Origin: Lentibacillus amyloliquefaciens | Lineage (GTDB): Bacteria > Bacillota > Bacilli > Bacillales > Amphibacillaceae | Assembly (NCBI RefSeq): GCF_001307805.1 | Contig: NZ_CP013862.1 | Span: 558,001 to 622,000, forward strand | Length of the DNA: 64,000 nucleotides | Direction of reading: 5' to 3' | In this document: positions 16,509 to 27,100 of the stretch, piece by piece | Layout of the letters: each line of letters starts with the position of its first letter | Position numbering within the stretch: position 1 is the first letter of the stretch | The notes under the pieces: model-generated | Databases searched by the model: none | What the model saw: the letters and a program-made list of their open reading frames with translations, nothing else | What the model was told of the DNA's origin: nothing | Position numbers and translations under genes: made by a program

Positions 16509-16514
16509 TCAGAC

Positions 16515-16544
16515 GGGCTTTCCAACGTATGGAAGCCTTTTTTT
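16515..16544 (+). terminator. intra-operon hairpin with T-run
   Basis: GGCTTTCCA / TGGAAGCC stem followed by T7, only a few bases before the GAGGAGG of the next transfer gene. Confidence 0.7.
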
Positions 16545-16560
16545 ATTGAGGAGGTTGAAC

Positions 16561-17160
16561 ATGCCAGATACACAAGATTTTGAAACAGAATTGGCAAATA
16601 AGTACGCTGACTTTCTGTCGGCAAAGGAAAAGGAAATGCTGAATCCTGATCAAGAAGGACTCAAGTGGAAGCGACAGAAGCTGGAATCCCTGTATCAAGA
16701 TACAGTTCTGAAATCGAAATATCCGAAGGAAAAGCTTCAAACAATCGAAGATGCGGTGCAAAAAGAACATGATGACGGGGTGAATCAATCAGAGCAGTTT
16801 AAGCAGGCTTATAAACAAAATGTGCTGGAAAAACTGCAGCCTACAAAGGAAGCAACCCATTTTAAGAATGCTTATAAGCAACAAGTGCTGGAAGCTTTAG
16901 CTAAACAACCGGATGAAAAGGAAGCGTCACCTGAAGATGTTCAAAAAAGAGAACAAGAGATGGCGGCATTTGAAGAAAAACATGGTTATGAGAAAGTCTA
17001 TGAGCTCAAACGAGAGGTGTTGGATGACATAAAAGATATGGACTTAACGCCGGTACAAAAGGAGAAGTTAAGTCAGATTGAAAAGGATCTGGAAAACGAA
17101 AAGGAGATGAAACTTGGGAAGAAACAAAGCAAGACACATGAACAAGAAATGGACATGTAG
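16561..17160 (+). CDS. coiled-coil-rich hypothetical protein of transfer operon
   Basis: About 199 aa from the ATG (MPDTQDFETE) after GAGGAGG. Almost entirely charged and helical, with an internal duplication: FKQAYKQNVLEKL (about residues 80-92) and FKNAYKQQVLEAL (about residues 101-113). No membrane segment. Probably a cytoplasmic accessory; no function known. Confidence 0.6.
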   Translation: MPDTQDFETELANKYADFLSAKEKEMLNPDQEGLKWKRQKLESLYQDTVLKSKYPKEKLQTIEDAVQKEHDDGVNQSEQFKQAYKQNVLEKLQPTKEATHFKNAYKQQVLEALAKQPDEKEASPEDVQKREQEMAAFEEKHGYEKVYELKREVLDDIKDMDLTPVQKEKLSQIEKDLENEKEMKLGKKQSKTHEQEMDM

Positions 17161-17186
17161 GGCTTCCAATCAGGGAGTCCTTTTTT
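17161..17186 (+). terminator. intra-operon hairpin with T-run
   Basis: GGCTTCC / GGGAGTCC imperfect stem and T6 directly before the next SD (GGAGGTGA). Confidence 0.6.
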
Positions 17187-17199
17187 GGAGGTGATATGA

Positions 17200-17955
17200 A
17201 TGAGAATGAAAGATAAACTGCTTGCCAATGTCAAAGTTTTTAAGCCGGCAAATAAGTCGTTTGAGGCCTTTGAAAAAAGATTTCATACCGTCATGGGCGA
17301 TCAACTAGCCATGACGGATGACCAATTAAGACAAATCTATGATGGTTTTTCACCCTATATTGAAACGAGCATTTATGCCGAAATGGAAGATGTCCTGGCG
17401 GCGATACGAAACACCTATCACGCGCTTGTGAATTGGGTGACAGAAGGGCCGGCAAAAGCTTCTGAGAAACATGGGAACCAATCAGACAAGCACTCAGGTG
17501 TTCAAACATTGGGGAATCATAAGTCATTTTCGAAGCACAAACAATCGCATCATCCGGGTACGGAAGAACAGGAAAGCAAAGATCAACCATCCAGGCATGA
17601 CGCTATTCAACGCTATATGAACGATGAGAAATCGTTCAATCAGTTTGTCACACATGTCATTACGAATTATCAATCGCTCCCCAAACAGAGGATTGGTGTA
17701 TTAGTGTTCAAACATGAAGGCTATCAGCATCTCGAATTGAAGTTATTTGGCGAGTCCTTCATACAACAATACGGATTTAGAACAGCCTATCATCTTCATA
17801 ACGACTTGATGCATGCATTTTACACGACTTTCGATGACTTATTAGCTAAGGGAACAGTCCTGAAATCAGATCAAGCTATTCAAGAACAAGTCCTTGCACC
17901 CGTGTTAGAGCAATTTAAAGCGAAAATAGATGCTAAAGCGGGTGAAAGCACATGA
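17200..17955 (+). CDS. hypothetical transfer-operon protein (251 aa)
   Basis: ATG at 17200 with GGAGGTGA upstream. N-terminal globular part, a His/Ser/Lys-rich low-complexity linker (about residues 88-130), then a second globular domain containing RIGVLVFKHEGYQHLELKL. Its stop overlaps the primase start by 4 bp. No family recognised; coupling suggests a DNA-processing accessory. Confidence 0.55.
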   Translation: MRMKDKLLANVKVFKPANKSFEAFEKRFHTVMGDQLAMTDDQLRQIYDGFSPYIETSIYAEMEDVLAAIRNTYHALVNWVTEGPAKASEKHGNQSDKHSGVQTLGNHKSFSKHKQSHHPGTEEQESKDQPSRHDAIQRYMNDEKSFNQFVTHVITNYQSLPKQRIGVLVFKHEGYQHLELKLFGESFIQQYGFRTAYHLHNDLMHAFYTTFDDLLAKGTVLKSDQAIQEQVLAPVLEQFKAKIDAKAGEST

Positions 17956-18992
17956 GCACGCTGAATCCCTATAAGAAACTCGTTTTTCAAAATATCGAAA
18001 ATGCTCTGAGTGATTTGAATGCCGAAGATAAAGGCCGTTATTTTATCTGCAACTGCCCGGAATGCAACCAACATGAAGCCTTCATGTATAAAAATAACAA
18101 GCATTTTATCCAGTGCAACCGGGAAAACCAGTGCGGTTCACGTATGATGCTTGAATTTCATGAAAAAGGGAACATGTCAGCTTATGAGCAAAACATGGCA
18201 AAACACTATCCCAACCTGACGACAGACCAACGGCAGTCGTTAGATTGGTCAAACCGTGTGTTTTCATATGCGAAAAACTATTTTAAAAGTGAGGCATTAG
18301 ATAATGGTTATCGCGGCCTGTCAAAACAGACAACACGTGGTTTTGCAGTTGACTTACAACATGAGGATATCGTCCAGCATGTTTTTCAAAAAGCCGAACC
18401 CTTATTGAACAAAGACTATTCCAATAATAGCTGGATGTGCAAACGCAATTTAATCTTCCCATTGTACGGTGAAGACAATACATTGGATCGCGTTTTACTC
18501 CGTTCCAGTATCGATGAAAACCTTGATCCCAAGGAAATACAGCTTATTGTCAATCCCTCCAAAGAAACGAGGGATTTTTTTATGGATATTCCGCAGGATG
18601 CTGAAAATGTGGTGGTGAGTGAATCCATCCTGGATGCTTTGTCCTTTCGTGAGGTCGATGAGAACGTTGGCATTATGGCCCTAACAGGTGCAACCAAAAC
18701 AAGACAGGTCAAAGAATATCTGGCAGAGCACAAGGAACAGTTTGTAGATAAAAAGCTCTTAATTGCCATGGACGATGATCAGGCTGGCTGGAAGGCGACA
18801 AGAGATATCGTGAACACCATTGAAGGTGACGGTGTAGGCGACAATTGGGCAGTTTTTGACTACACTTCCGGAACGAAAGACGCCAATGAAAATTTGCAAC
18901 AAAGCCGCAAAGCATTCACCAAAACGTATAACCAAATGGCAGCACATACGAAACAACATGAAAGGGTGATGGCCATTGAACACGAACCATAA
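17952..18992 (+). CDS. TOPRIM-domain primase-like protein
   Basis: 346 aa. N-terminal Cys-rich zinc-binding region (CNCPEC then CNRENQC, as in DnaG-type CHC2 fingers). A TOPRIM core follows: VVVSESILDAL with the catalytic Glu, then LLIAMDDDQAG with the Asp pair. DnaG-like primases on conjugative elements prime the transferred strand in the recipient. Overlaps its neighbours by 4 bp and 17 bp. Confidence 0.8.
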   Translation: MSTLNPYKKLVFQNIENALSDLNAEDKGRYFICNCPECNQHEAFMYKNNKHFIQCNRENQCGSRMMLEFHEKGNMSAYEQNMAKHYPNLTTDQRQSLDWSNRVFSYAKNYFKSEALDNGYRGLSKQTTRGFAVDLQHEDIVQHVFQKAEPLLNKDYSNNSWMCKRNLIFPLYGEDNTLDRVLLRSSIDENLDPKEIQLIVNPSKETRDFFMDIPQDAENVVVSESILDALSFREVDENVGIMALTGATKTRQVKEYLAEHKEQFVDKKLLIAMDDDQAGWKATRDIVNTIEGDGVGDNWAVFDYTSGTKDANENLQQSRKAFTKTYNQMAAHTKQHERVMAIEHEP

Positions 18993-21258
18993 GCCACTGA
19001 CCGAACGCTTAAGCAACTGGCAGTTTATAGTGCCTTTCATACTGCTTATCGTCATAATGGGCTTCTTCCTTGCAAACTTTTTATTACACTTTTTCCAGCA
19101 AGTGCTGCATTTGATTGAGGGGTTTGCCAACAATCCGGAACAAGTCAACTTGAGCACATTCTCGGTTGATTGGGAGTGCGTGTTCATCTTTCAGAAAGAA
19201 TGGCTTGAGTTTTATATAGGATTTTATATCCTTGTCGGAATCAGTCTTCTGAAACTCTTGTATAACATCAAAATGAATTACCAAACCATTAACCGTGGGC
19301 AACATGGCACGAATGAATTTGAATCCGTGAAGAACATGAAGAAACAATATCAGATTATCCCAGCATCCAAAACGGAATACGAGGGAAAAGGCGGCACGAT
19401 TATTGGTGGATTGCAGGAAACGGGTAAACCATACCGGCTCCTGCTGGATGATGCCCCTGTTCATACCATGGTCATCGGGATTACACGTTCCGGTAAAGGT
19501 GAGACATTTGTTGTGCCAATGATTGATGTTCAAAGCAGGGCTAGTGAGCAACCCTCGATGGTGATCAATGATCCAAAAGGGGAACTGGCTGGTGCATCCT
19601 ATGAGACGCTGAAAGAACGTGGTTATGCTGTCTATGTGTTTAATTTAATCGAGCATGCGATGAGTATGGGATTCAATCCTTTACAGTTGGTAATTGATTC
19701 ATGGAAACAGGGCAGGGTGAGTGATGCTCAAAAATATGCTAACAGTGTGGCATTCAGTTTGTATCATAATCCAAACGCCAAAGATCCGTTTTGGTCAAAC
19801 AGTGCGAAGTCACTTGTCACGGCCATTATTTTGGCATTAACCGAGGATATGGTGAAAATCGGCAAGGAAGAACGGGTCACCATGTATTCTGTTGCCAATT
19901 TCCTTTCCAGCAAAGGCAGTGAAACGGACGAAGAAGAGAATAATGTGTTGGACGAATTCTTCCAAGCACGGGATGAAAATAATCCGGCGCGGTTAATGTA
20001 TGCCACCAGCAACTTTTCAACCGGCAATACACGCGGCAGTATCTTCAGTGTTGCCATGGATAAACTGCAAATCTTTACGCTTGAACCGAACGCTAAAGTA
20101 ACCGGCCATAACAGTTTGGATCTAACCGAAATCGGATTTGGCGACAAACCAGTGGCTGTCTTTTTAGCAACGCCTGATTCAGATAAATCAAACGATGTAT
20201 TGGCCAGTATTTTTGTTAGTCAGTTGTACCGTGTTAATTCAGAAAAAGCAACGAAAAGCAAGAATGGCAAAATGAAACGGCATGTGCAATTCATTCTTGA
20301 TGAGTTTGGAAATATGCCGGCTATCGATGGCATGGCCAGTATGGTAACGGTGGGTGCCGGACGCGGCTTCAGATATCATTTAGTCGTTCAAGCCTATTCC
20401 CAGGTGAAATCGGCTTATGGTGAAGAATCGGAAACGATTATTGGCAACTGTTCCAATCAGATCTATATCCTCACCGAAGATAAGAGTACGGCCGAACACT
20501 ATTCGAGCATGCTTGGGACGAAAACGATTACCGATGTCAGCCGCAGTGGTGACTATCATTCATTCGATAAGTCACACAGCGAATCGACAAAGGAACGCTC
20601 GCTTTTAACGTCTGATGAATTGATGCGGTTAAAAGAAGGCCAGTCTGTGTTGATACGCGTGAATAAGCGGCAGGATAAAAAGCGTAAGAAAATCGAGCCA
20701 AAACCGATCTTTAATCAAGAACAAACCAGTCATAAATTCCGATTTCAATATTTGGCCGATGATTTTGATACAGACCATTCCGTTATGATGCTCCCAATTA
20801 TGTCCGAAACCTATCAAGACATGGACCTAAACAGCATGGTTTATTCGGCTAAGTCAAACGATGATGTGTTTTTAAGAATGGCTGATGTGATGACGGATAA
20901 AGAATTTGAACGATTTAAACGGCATATCTTACAGATTGAACAAAGTCAGGGTGAAGTAGATGAAGAAAACACCAAAGCATTGCTTCAAGAAGTCGATCAT
21001 TGGTCATTTCTTCACTATGTGAGTTTCATTGTCCATCACCCTCACTTTTCACGCATACACTTAAAGGTGTTGGCAGCATTACAGGATTATTTGCCTGACG
21101 ACGTCATGCAAACGTGGCAGGATAAAGCAACGAAACGAATTGAAGAGCAAGTTAATCAAAATGAGAAAGCCAATCAGGCATCCGAACAACAACCATCAGA
21201 TGAACAGTCCAATGGTGATCAGGAAGCTGAAAAACTACGGGAAAAGGCACTATCTTAA
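18976..21258 (+). CDS. type IV coupling protein, VirD4/TraG (TrsK-like)
   Basis: 760 aa from a TTG with AAAGGGTGATGG upstream. Two N-terminal TM helices, Walker A GITRSGKGET (~residue 171), Walker B region HVQFILDEFGNMPAIDGM (~435-452), and an acidic C-terminal tail. This hexameric ATPase links the relaxosome to the secretion channel. Homologous in type to TrsK/TraK of staphylococcal conjugative plasmids, but longer at the C-terminus. Confidence 0.93.
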   Translation: MNTNHKPLTERLSNWQFIVPFILLIVIMGFFLANFLLHFFQQVLHLIEGFANNPEQVNLSTFSVDWECVFIFQKEWLEFYIGFYILVGISLLKLLYNIKMNYQTINRGQHGTNEFESVKNMKKQYQIIPASKTEYEGKGGTIIGGLQETGKPYRLLLDDAPVHTMVIGITRSGKGETFVVPMIDVQSRASEQPSMVINDPKGELAGASYETLKERGYAVYVFNLIEHAMSMGFNPLQLVIDSWKQGRVSDAQKYANSVAFSLYHNPNAKDPFWSNSAKSLVTAIILALTEDMVKIGKEERVTMYSVANFLSSKGSETDEEENNVLDEFFQARDENNPARLMYATSNFSTGNTRGSIFSVAMDKLQIFTLEPNAKVTGHNSLDLTEIGFGDKPVAVFLATPDSDKSNDVLASIFVSQLYRVNSEKATKSKNGKMKRHVQFILDEFGNMPAIDGMASMVTVGAGRGFRYHLVVQAYSQVKSAYGEESETIIGNCSNQIYILTEDKSTAEHYSSMLGTKTITDVSRSGDYHSFDKSHSESTKERSLLTSDELMRLKEGQSVLIRVNKRQDKKRKKIEPKPIFNQEQTSHKFRFQYLADDFDTDHSVMMLPIMSETYQDMDLNSMVYSAKSNDDVFLRMADVMTDKEFERFKRHILQIEQSQGEVDEENTKALLQEVDHWSFLHYVSFIVHHPHFSRIHLKVLAALQDYLPDDVMQTWQDKATKRIEEQVNQNEKANQASEQQPSDEQSNGDQEAEKLREKALS

Positions 21259-21276
21259 GGGAAGGGAGTGTGAATC

Positions 21277-21519
21277 ATGAGAAAACCAAAATATCGTGTG
21301 GATTGGGATGTAATCGAAGAAATTGCTGTATTGTATGAAAGCCAGGCAGGTTGGACAAAAGAACTTAACATCATTAGCTGGAACGGCGATGAACCGAAAT
21401 ATGATGTGAGATGGTGGAATCCGGATAAAACGCGGCTGGGCAAAGGCTTTACCTTTACAGCTGATGAGCTAAGTAAGTTAAAAGTGATACTCGATACAAA
21501 AATATCGCATATTGAATAG
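21277..21519 (+). CDS. YdbC/PC4-like ssDNA-binding protein
   Basis: 80 aa. Contains GWTKELNIISWNGDEPKYD then RLGKGFTFTADEL, the pattern of bacterial PC4/YdbC proteins that bind single-stranded DNA as dimers. Next to the coupling protein it may protect or handle transferred single strands. SD GGGAAGGGAG. Confidence 0.85.
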   Translation: MRKPKYRVDWDVIEEIAVLYESQAGWTKELNIISWNGDEPKYDVRWWNPDKTRLGKGFTFTADELSKLKVILDTKISHIE

Positions 21520-21598
21520 GACAAGATAATCATTTCAAGAGTCAAAAAGGGCTGTTATACTGGTGTCAAAAGGTTGTATGGGAGATGATGGTAACTGT

Positions 21599-22189
21599 AT
21601 GCGGAACCGAAGGCTATTAACGCTGATACTATTATCTGTTTTGCTGGTTTTAAGTGCTTGTGGTGGAACCGATAGTGCTGCAGAAGATAATAGCGATGAA
21701 GCGACAGAATCACCGAAAACTGGACTGAATGAAATTACATTAGATGACATGATTACGAAAAAGGATAATGACGAAGCTTTTTATTTTTTGATTTATGATG
21801 CGAAACAAGAATATGTGAAAAACACGAAATTGCTCGAAGCCTATGATAAAGCCCTAAAAGATAAGGATATGACAGCATATCATATCAATATCAATGCCCT
21901 TGACGATGAAAACAAGCAAAAGGTTGACACGTTAAGTGAAGAATATGAATCGCATTCAGGTTCTTATCACAATCCTTTTGAAGACGGCGGAATAGCTGCT
22001 GTTCATCATAATAAGGTTGACTCGGCTTATGAGTATTGGGGAGAGGCATGGTCTTTAGATATGCTAATCGAAGAAGTGAATTCGGCTGATAATACATTTT
22101 TGGATAATAAATTCTACAACGATGTGAAAAAGGAAGTGCAGAAGAACATTGATTATATCAATGAACAAGAAATAGATTTAACGTATTAA
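21599..22189 (+). CDS. transfer-associated lipoprotein
   Basis: About 196 aa from the ATG (MRNRRLL) after GGGAGATGATGG. A lipobox signal peptide (LVLSACGG) is followed by an Asp/Glu-rich linker and a domain of thioredoxin-like character (EAFYFLIYDAKQEYVKN) without a CxxC. Plausibly the surface lipoprotein of the mating channel (as TrsH in pGO1), but homology is uncertain. Confidence 0.65.
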   Translation: MRNRRLLTLILLSVLLVLSACGGTDSAAEDNSDEATESPKTGLNEITLDDMITKKDNDEAFYFLIYDAKQEYVKNTKLLEAYDKALKDKDMTAYHININALDDENKQKVDTLSEEYESHSGSYHNPFEDGGIAAVHHNKVDSAYEYWGEAWSLDMLIEEVNSADNTFLDNKFYNDVKKEVQKNIDYINEQEIDLTY

Positions 22190-22203
22190 TTAACCATAAT
22201 AAG

Positions 22204-22237
22204 GAACTTACCTGCATTTAAGGTAGGTTCTTTTTTT
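22204..22237 (+). terminator. intra-operon hairpin with T-run
   Basis: GAACTTACCT / AGGTAGGTTC stem (one mismatch) with T7, 20 bp before the GAGGAGGG of the VirB6-like gene. Confidence 0.75.
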
Positions 22238-22266
22238 ATGTCAAAGAAGAGGAGGGTAGTGTTTTC

Positions 22267-24190
22267 ATGGATGAATTGAAAAAGCTTTATGAGGATTTAG
22301 CCGCCATTTTAGATCTAAGTAGTGGATGGCTCTATGATGACCTCATCCGTAACATTTGGTGGGGGATTATTCAAGCTTTAGTTTGGATTAACAATTGGAT
22401 CGAAGGTGTGGCAACGGATGTTGTCACACTTGGCGGTGTGTATGATAATCCCGCCATGAATCGCTTTATCGAAACGATTCAGCCGTATGTGTTTGGTATG
22501 TTTGTTGTGACGCTTACCGTTGTCGGGTTTCAATTTATGCTGAATAAAATTGAAAAGCGAAATGACGTGCTGATGAATGTTTTGATCGCTGTAAGTGTCA
22601 TTATCATCCTGCCGAATCTCATGAGTATGATGGATGATTTGTTGAACGAAGGTGTATCTGCATTAGATGAACCCGGAACACTATCCGATAACGTCCTTAA
22701 AAGGAACGTTGCGGATGTGATGTATTACGTTGACAGTGGTTTTAATTATGCCAGTGGAAGCAATAAAGAGACCGTGGCCGGCAATGAAAACTTGCTTCCG
22801 CATCCACCAGATGCTCAAAATAAAGACATCGGGACAACGGATTATACATTCGGAAATCAATTGGAAAATCCTGATTCAATTGAAGTCAATGAAAAGTTGG
22901 ATGTGTTTGAGGATGATGGTTGGTTTAGTTGGACAACCGAACCATGGGTGGAAAATTTGTCAGAAAAACAAAAGAATTTTTTGAAACGTCGCCTCATCTC
23001 AACCGGGATGGTGGAACAAAAGTCGTGAAACTTAACACAAACACAGTCCCAGCTACCAATCTGGGCCAACAAAGCTACTATAGGTATCACGTCAACTGGG
23101 GTATCGCAATAGCCACATTGGCCGTAACAGCTTTTGCATTAGTGATTACAACCATTAAAATAGGCCGTGCCATGTTTGACTTGGCGTTTCACCAATTATT
23201 TGCCATGTTCACGGCAGCAACGGACTTAACGGGCGGTCAACGCTTGAAAAAAGTACTCGTGGAGATTGCCAGTACATTTGCTGTCATTTTTGTGATGATG
23301 GTGCTGTTACGGATGTTCATCATTTATGCGCAGTGGGCGAACGACATGGAACAACATATCGGTATTATAGGTACCATTTTGCTGCTGATTGCTGGTGCCT
23401 GGGCATTAATTGATGCGCCTGATATTGTACAACGCTTATTGGGCATTGATGCCGGACTGCGTTCTGGATGGCAGGCCATGATGGGCGGTTATGCTGCTGG
23501 TCGCATGGTTGGCGCAGGTGGCAAAATGACAGCTGAAGCTGGTGGTAAAGCACTTAAAGCAGGTGGCAAGATTGGTGGCGGTGCGGTTGCTGGTGGTACT
23601 GGCATGACAAGAGCATTGAAAAATAACAGCCATGTAAAACCAATGCCTTCCCATAGACATGCTGGATCACCACGTCAAGAAGGCCAATTCTCAACAAGTA
23701 TGCCCAATGGAAATGCGCCACGTTATGAAAACAACGGGGAAGTACTGTTGGGAAAGGACAACCGACTCACGAAGCTCGACCGTCATCCGTCAATTCGATG
23801 CAAAGACAAGGTCAACAATCGGCCAGTATTAGTTCCGATCATTCAGGCGGTGTCACACCATCATCTATTCATGGTGGACAGTCGCCAGAACCATCTGGCC
23901 ATGTTAATATTCCGACATCACCAAAGATGACGAATCAGTCAAGTGCGGGAGCTTCAGAAGGCCATATCCATCCAAAACCAAAGCATACCTTATTTGGTGG
24001 GAATCGTACGGTGCAGCGAGCCGGCCACTTCCTGACACGGGCACATAATACCGGTTATGATGCCGGTCAAAAAATGAACCATATTCGTGGAAGTATCAAA
24101 CAAGGATTGAATAAAAAGGACGTGCAAAAGCCAAAAGATACACAAAAGGGGCTGAGAGACCATGACATACGAGATTCCGAAAGAGATTAA
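22267..24190 (+). pseudogene. VirB6/TrsL-like channel protein, two apparent frameshifts
   Basis: Three overlapping frames form one protein. The N-terminal part (22267-23028) has TM helices and the ANTERIOR segment FVVTLTVVGFQFML. A frame change near 23018 (AAAA tract, one base short) continues VVKLNTNTVPATNL into five further hydrophobic segments and an Ala/Gly-rich tail. A second change near 23790 restores a Gly/Ser/His-rich C-terminus ending RDHDIRDSERD. About 640 aa in total. Polytopic core plus long hydrophilic tail fits VirB6-type proteins. Both breaks equal one missing base, so they may be sequence errors. Confidence 0.7.
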
Positions 24191-24470
24191 GGCAAAACCG
24201 AAAATTTTAGGGTTGGAAATGCGGGAGCTAGTCATTCTATTGATTAGCTCTCTTTTAGTGTTAACGATCTTGCGGGATTTGGTTCATAGTGTTTTTATGA
24301 TTCCGTATTTTGTGGCCGTGATAGGCTTCATGATTTACCTGTTTATACCATCCGGCCACAATCCGAAAAAAAGACATTATGAATCACTCATTCTATTTTT
24401 TCGCCATAAAAAGACTGGTTACCATGCCATGGATAAGCACAAGCAGGAAAATCATCAATTGCGTCAATAA
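24162..24470 (+). CDS. PrgI/TrsC-like membrane protein (DUF5592 type)
   Basis: 102 aa: N-terminal IPKEIKAKPKILGLEMREL, then two TM helices and a C-terminal FFRHKKTGYHAM. This is the short VirB3-position protein found immediately before TrsD/VirB4 in Gram-positive transfer systems. Overlaps the end of the VirB6-like gene. Confidence 0.78.
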   Translation: MTYEIPKEIKAKPKILGLEMRELVILLISSLLVLTILRDLVHSVFMIPYFVAVIGFMIYLFIPSGHNPKKRHYESLILFFRHKKTGYHAMDKHKQENHQLRQ

Positions 24471-24499
24471 CGGGTAACGGAAGGAGGTTCACAGTCAAC

Positions 24500-25138
24500 A
24501 TGAACCAAGAAGACAAGGTGACTTACGGTGAATCTAATAATAAACAGACGAAACGAAGGCAATGGACAACTAAAATCAAGAGGATTTTGAAAATGAAACA
24601 AGATGACAAGACAACGTCAGGGAAGAAGAAAGTAAAAATGTTGAGACAAACGCCGGAGATACTACCGTTTGTGCAAATTCATAATGACCATATTCTTTTG
24701 AAGAATGGCGTAATGGATATACTCCAGATTCAAACGAAAAACATTCATGCTTTGAACGATACTGATTTGAATGTTTTATTGATGAACCGAACCCGTTTTT
24801 TACGAAGTTATTTCAGGTCCTATAAAGAGATCATTTTAAACTTTCCAGCGAATACGGAGGCCCAGCGCACGTATTGGTTGAAGAAACGCGAACAGACAAC
24901 CAGTCCTATTCGATTGGAATATATCGACCAAAAATTACTTGAGTTTGACTTCTTGGAGCGTGAACGTTCAAACCGTGAGTTTTTTATTTTTGTGTATGCG
25001 GACGATAAGCAGGAACTGACTGACCGAAAAAACGATGCTATACAAGGGATGCACCAGGCTTTCCCATTAACAGAATTAACACGAACCAAAAAGGAACAGA
25101 TTCTGTTTCTATTAAACAATCAAAACACCAAATTATAG
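24500..25138 (+). CDS. TrsD-like transfer protein
   Basis: 212 aa, SD AAGGAGGTT. Basic N-terminus, then LPFVQIHNDHILLKNGVMDI, a signature of the N-terminal domain of VirB4-like proteins that is encoded separately (TrsD/TraD) in pGO1/pSK41-type systems. It lies between the TrsC-like and VirB4 genes, the expected place. Confidence 0.75.
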   Translation: MNQEDKVTYGESNNKQTKRRQWTTKIKRILKMKQDDKTTSGKKKVKMLRQTPEILPFVQIHNDHILLKNGVMDILQIQTKNIHALNDTDLNVLLMNRTRFLRSYFRSYKEIILNFPANTEAQRTYWLKKREQTTSPIRLEYIDQKLLEFDFLERERSNREFFIFVYADDKQELTDRKNDAIQGMHQAFPLTELTRTKKEQILFLLNNQNTKL

Positions 25139-25149
25139 GAAGGACGATT

Positions 25150-27100
25150 ATGATGGCAATGCAAATGAAACAATCAGGCAAACCGAAACCACCTCAACTG
25201 GATCAAGGCTTTCTAACGTCGATACAACCACAGGGCGGTATTCGTTTTAAAGACAAATATATCAAAAAAGGGATGGGTATGAGGCGTGCATTCATGTTTT
25301 TGAATATCCATCCAGTGTTGATGTGTTGTGGCTCGATAAAATTATGGCCATGTATGATGTGACCGTTGTAACAGACGTGGCAACAATGAACCAGGACGAG
25401 ACGGTGAGTGCGATCAATAAAAGCATGGTGGAACAGGATGTCCGGTTCAGAAGCTCCAAGCATGAATCGGAACGGATGGATGCGCAACGTGGTTATCAGG
25501 AGATGGAAGACTTATACAGGCAAATAAGTGAAATGGGGAAGTCATTAAATTACTGCATATTCGTTTGTTTGTAGCTTCGCCAACCATTTGGGAACTGGAA
25601 AAGAAGGCGGAACGAACCATGTCCAAGTTACAATCATTTGGGTTTAAAGGACAGATTTTTTTGAATGAAACTTACTGGGAATGGCAGTCTTTATTCCTTC
25701 CCTATGAACAACAACTGGCTTTTCCAAACAAACGGGAAGGAAAAGGAATGCCAGCCGTGACACTTGCATCAGGCTTGCCTTATCACTTCTCGGAATTAAA
25801 TGATCGAACCGGAAGTTACCTAGGGACATCGTTTACCGGGGGCAATGTACTATTTGATCTTTTTCATAAGGATAAAATGAGACGGTTTTTTAATGCAGTA
25901 GTTGTCGGAAAAATGGGTGCCGGTAAGTCAACCACGCTAAAAAAATTATTGATGGACAATGAAGCACGTGGACATTTTATTCGAGGTTTTGATGTAACGG
26001 GTGAATTTAAGACACTTGTTAAGTCAGTGAATGGACACACTATTAGTCTTGATGGGAGTGATGGCGTCATCAATCCACTGCAAATCTTTCGAACAGAAGA
26101 TAATAACAATCCGGAAAAGAATGAGGAAATCAGTTTTATGCAGCACATATCAAAGGTGGCAACTTTTTATATGTTTCTCTCTGGTAACCCTTCCTCTGAG
26201 GAAATTGAAGAGTTCAAAAAGGTGCTGCGGCTTTTTTATGATTCACTTGGTTTCACGGATAAAATTCATACGACAGGTATTACGTCACTGGCTAATGAGG
26301 ACTATCCCATTTTCAGTGACTTTTTAATGTTCATTCGTGATCAACTCTATGACAATACTGAGAAACGCATCATTCGTTCAGAACTATCATCCACAAGGAT
26401 TAAGCGACTCGAAAAAATAGAATTGGTCATTGATAATCTGGTGAATAGTTTTTCTTATTTATTTAACGGTCATACAACGATTCCTGATATTACAGATGAA
26501 CAGGTTATTTTCTTTTCAATTCGTAATTTAACAGGGTTAGAAAAAAGTGTGTTCAACGCTCAGATGTTTAATACGCTGAACCTGATTTGGGATAACTTAA
26601 TACAGGTTGGATCTTTGCAAAAACAGAAAATGTATGAAGATGAAGCGTTTGATGTCGATGAAGCGACACGTTTTTTGGTCATGATTGATGAAGCCCATCG
26701 ACTGGTCAACTCGGAAAATATGCTGGCGGTGAAGTTCTTAACGGATTTTGCACGTGAAGCACGGAAATATTTCGGGGGACTCATCCTGGCCAGTCAATCC
26801 ATCCGTGATTTTGTGCCGGATCATTCCGACACGGACACGGTCACCAAAATACGGACATTATTTGAACTCACCCAATATAAATTTGTGATGCAGCAGGATT
26901 CCAATTCATTAGATACGTTACGGACCGTTTTTGAAGGACAACTGACAGATAGTGAGTTGGAACATGTGCCGCAATTACAGCAAGGGGAATGTTTATTAAG
27001 TATCAGTGGTGTGGGTAATTTGATGCTCTCCATTGAAGCATCTGACGAAGAATTGCATCTGTTTGAGGGGGATTGTAATGGAAAAACGGGTTCTTTATAA
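25150..27100 (+). pseudogene. VirB4/TrsE-like ATPase, two apparent frameshifts
   Basis: The protein reads across three frames: 25150-25362, then from ~25270 DGYEACIHVFEYPSSVDV, then from ~25535 EVIKLLHIRLFVASPTIW into 25565-27100. Both changes equal one missing G at G-runs (near 25270 and 25535). The long segment has Walker A VGKMGAGKSTT, Walker B FLVMIDEAHRLV and LILASQSIRDF, giving ~650 aa in total as in TrsE. It powers T4SS assembly. If the indels are real the transfer system is dead; homopolymer context makes sequence error plausible. Confidence 0.85.
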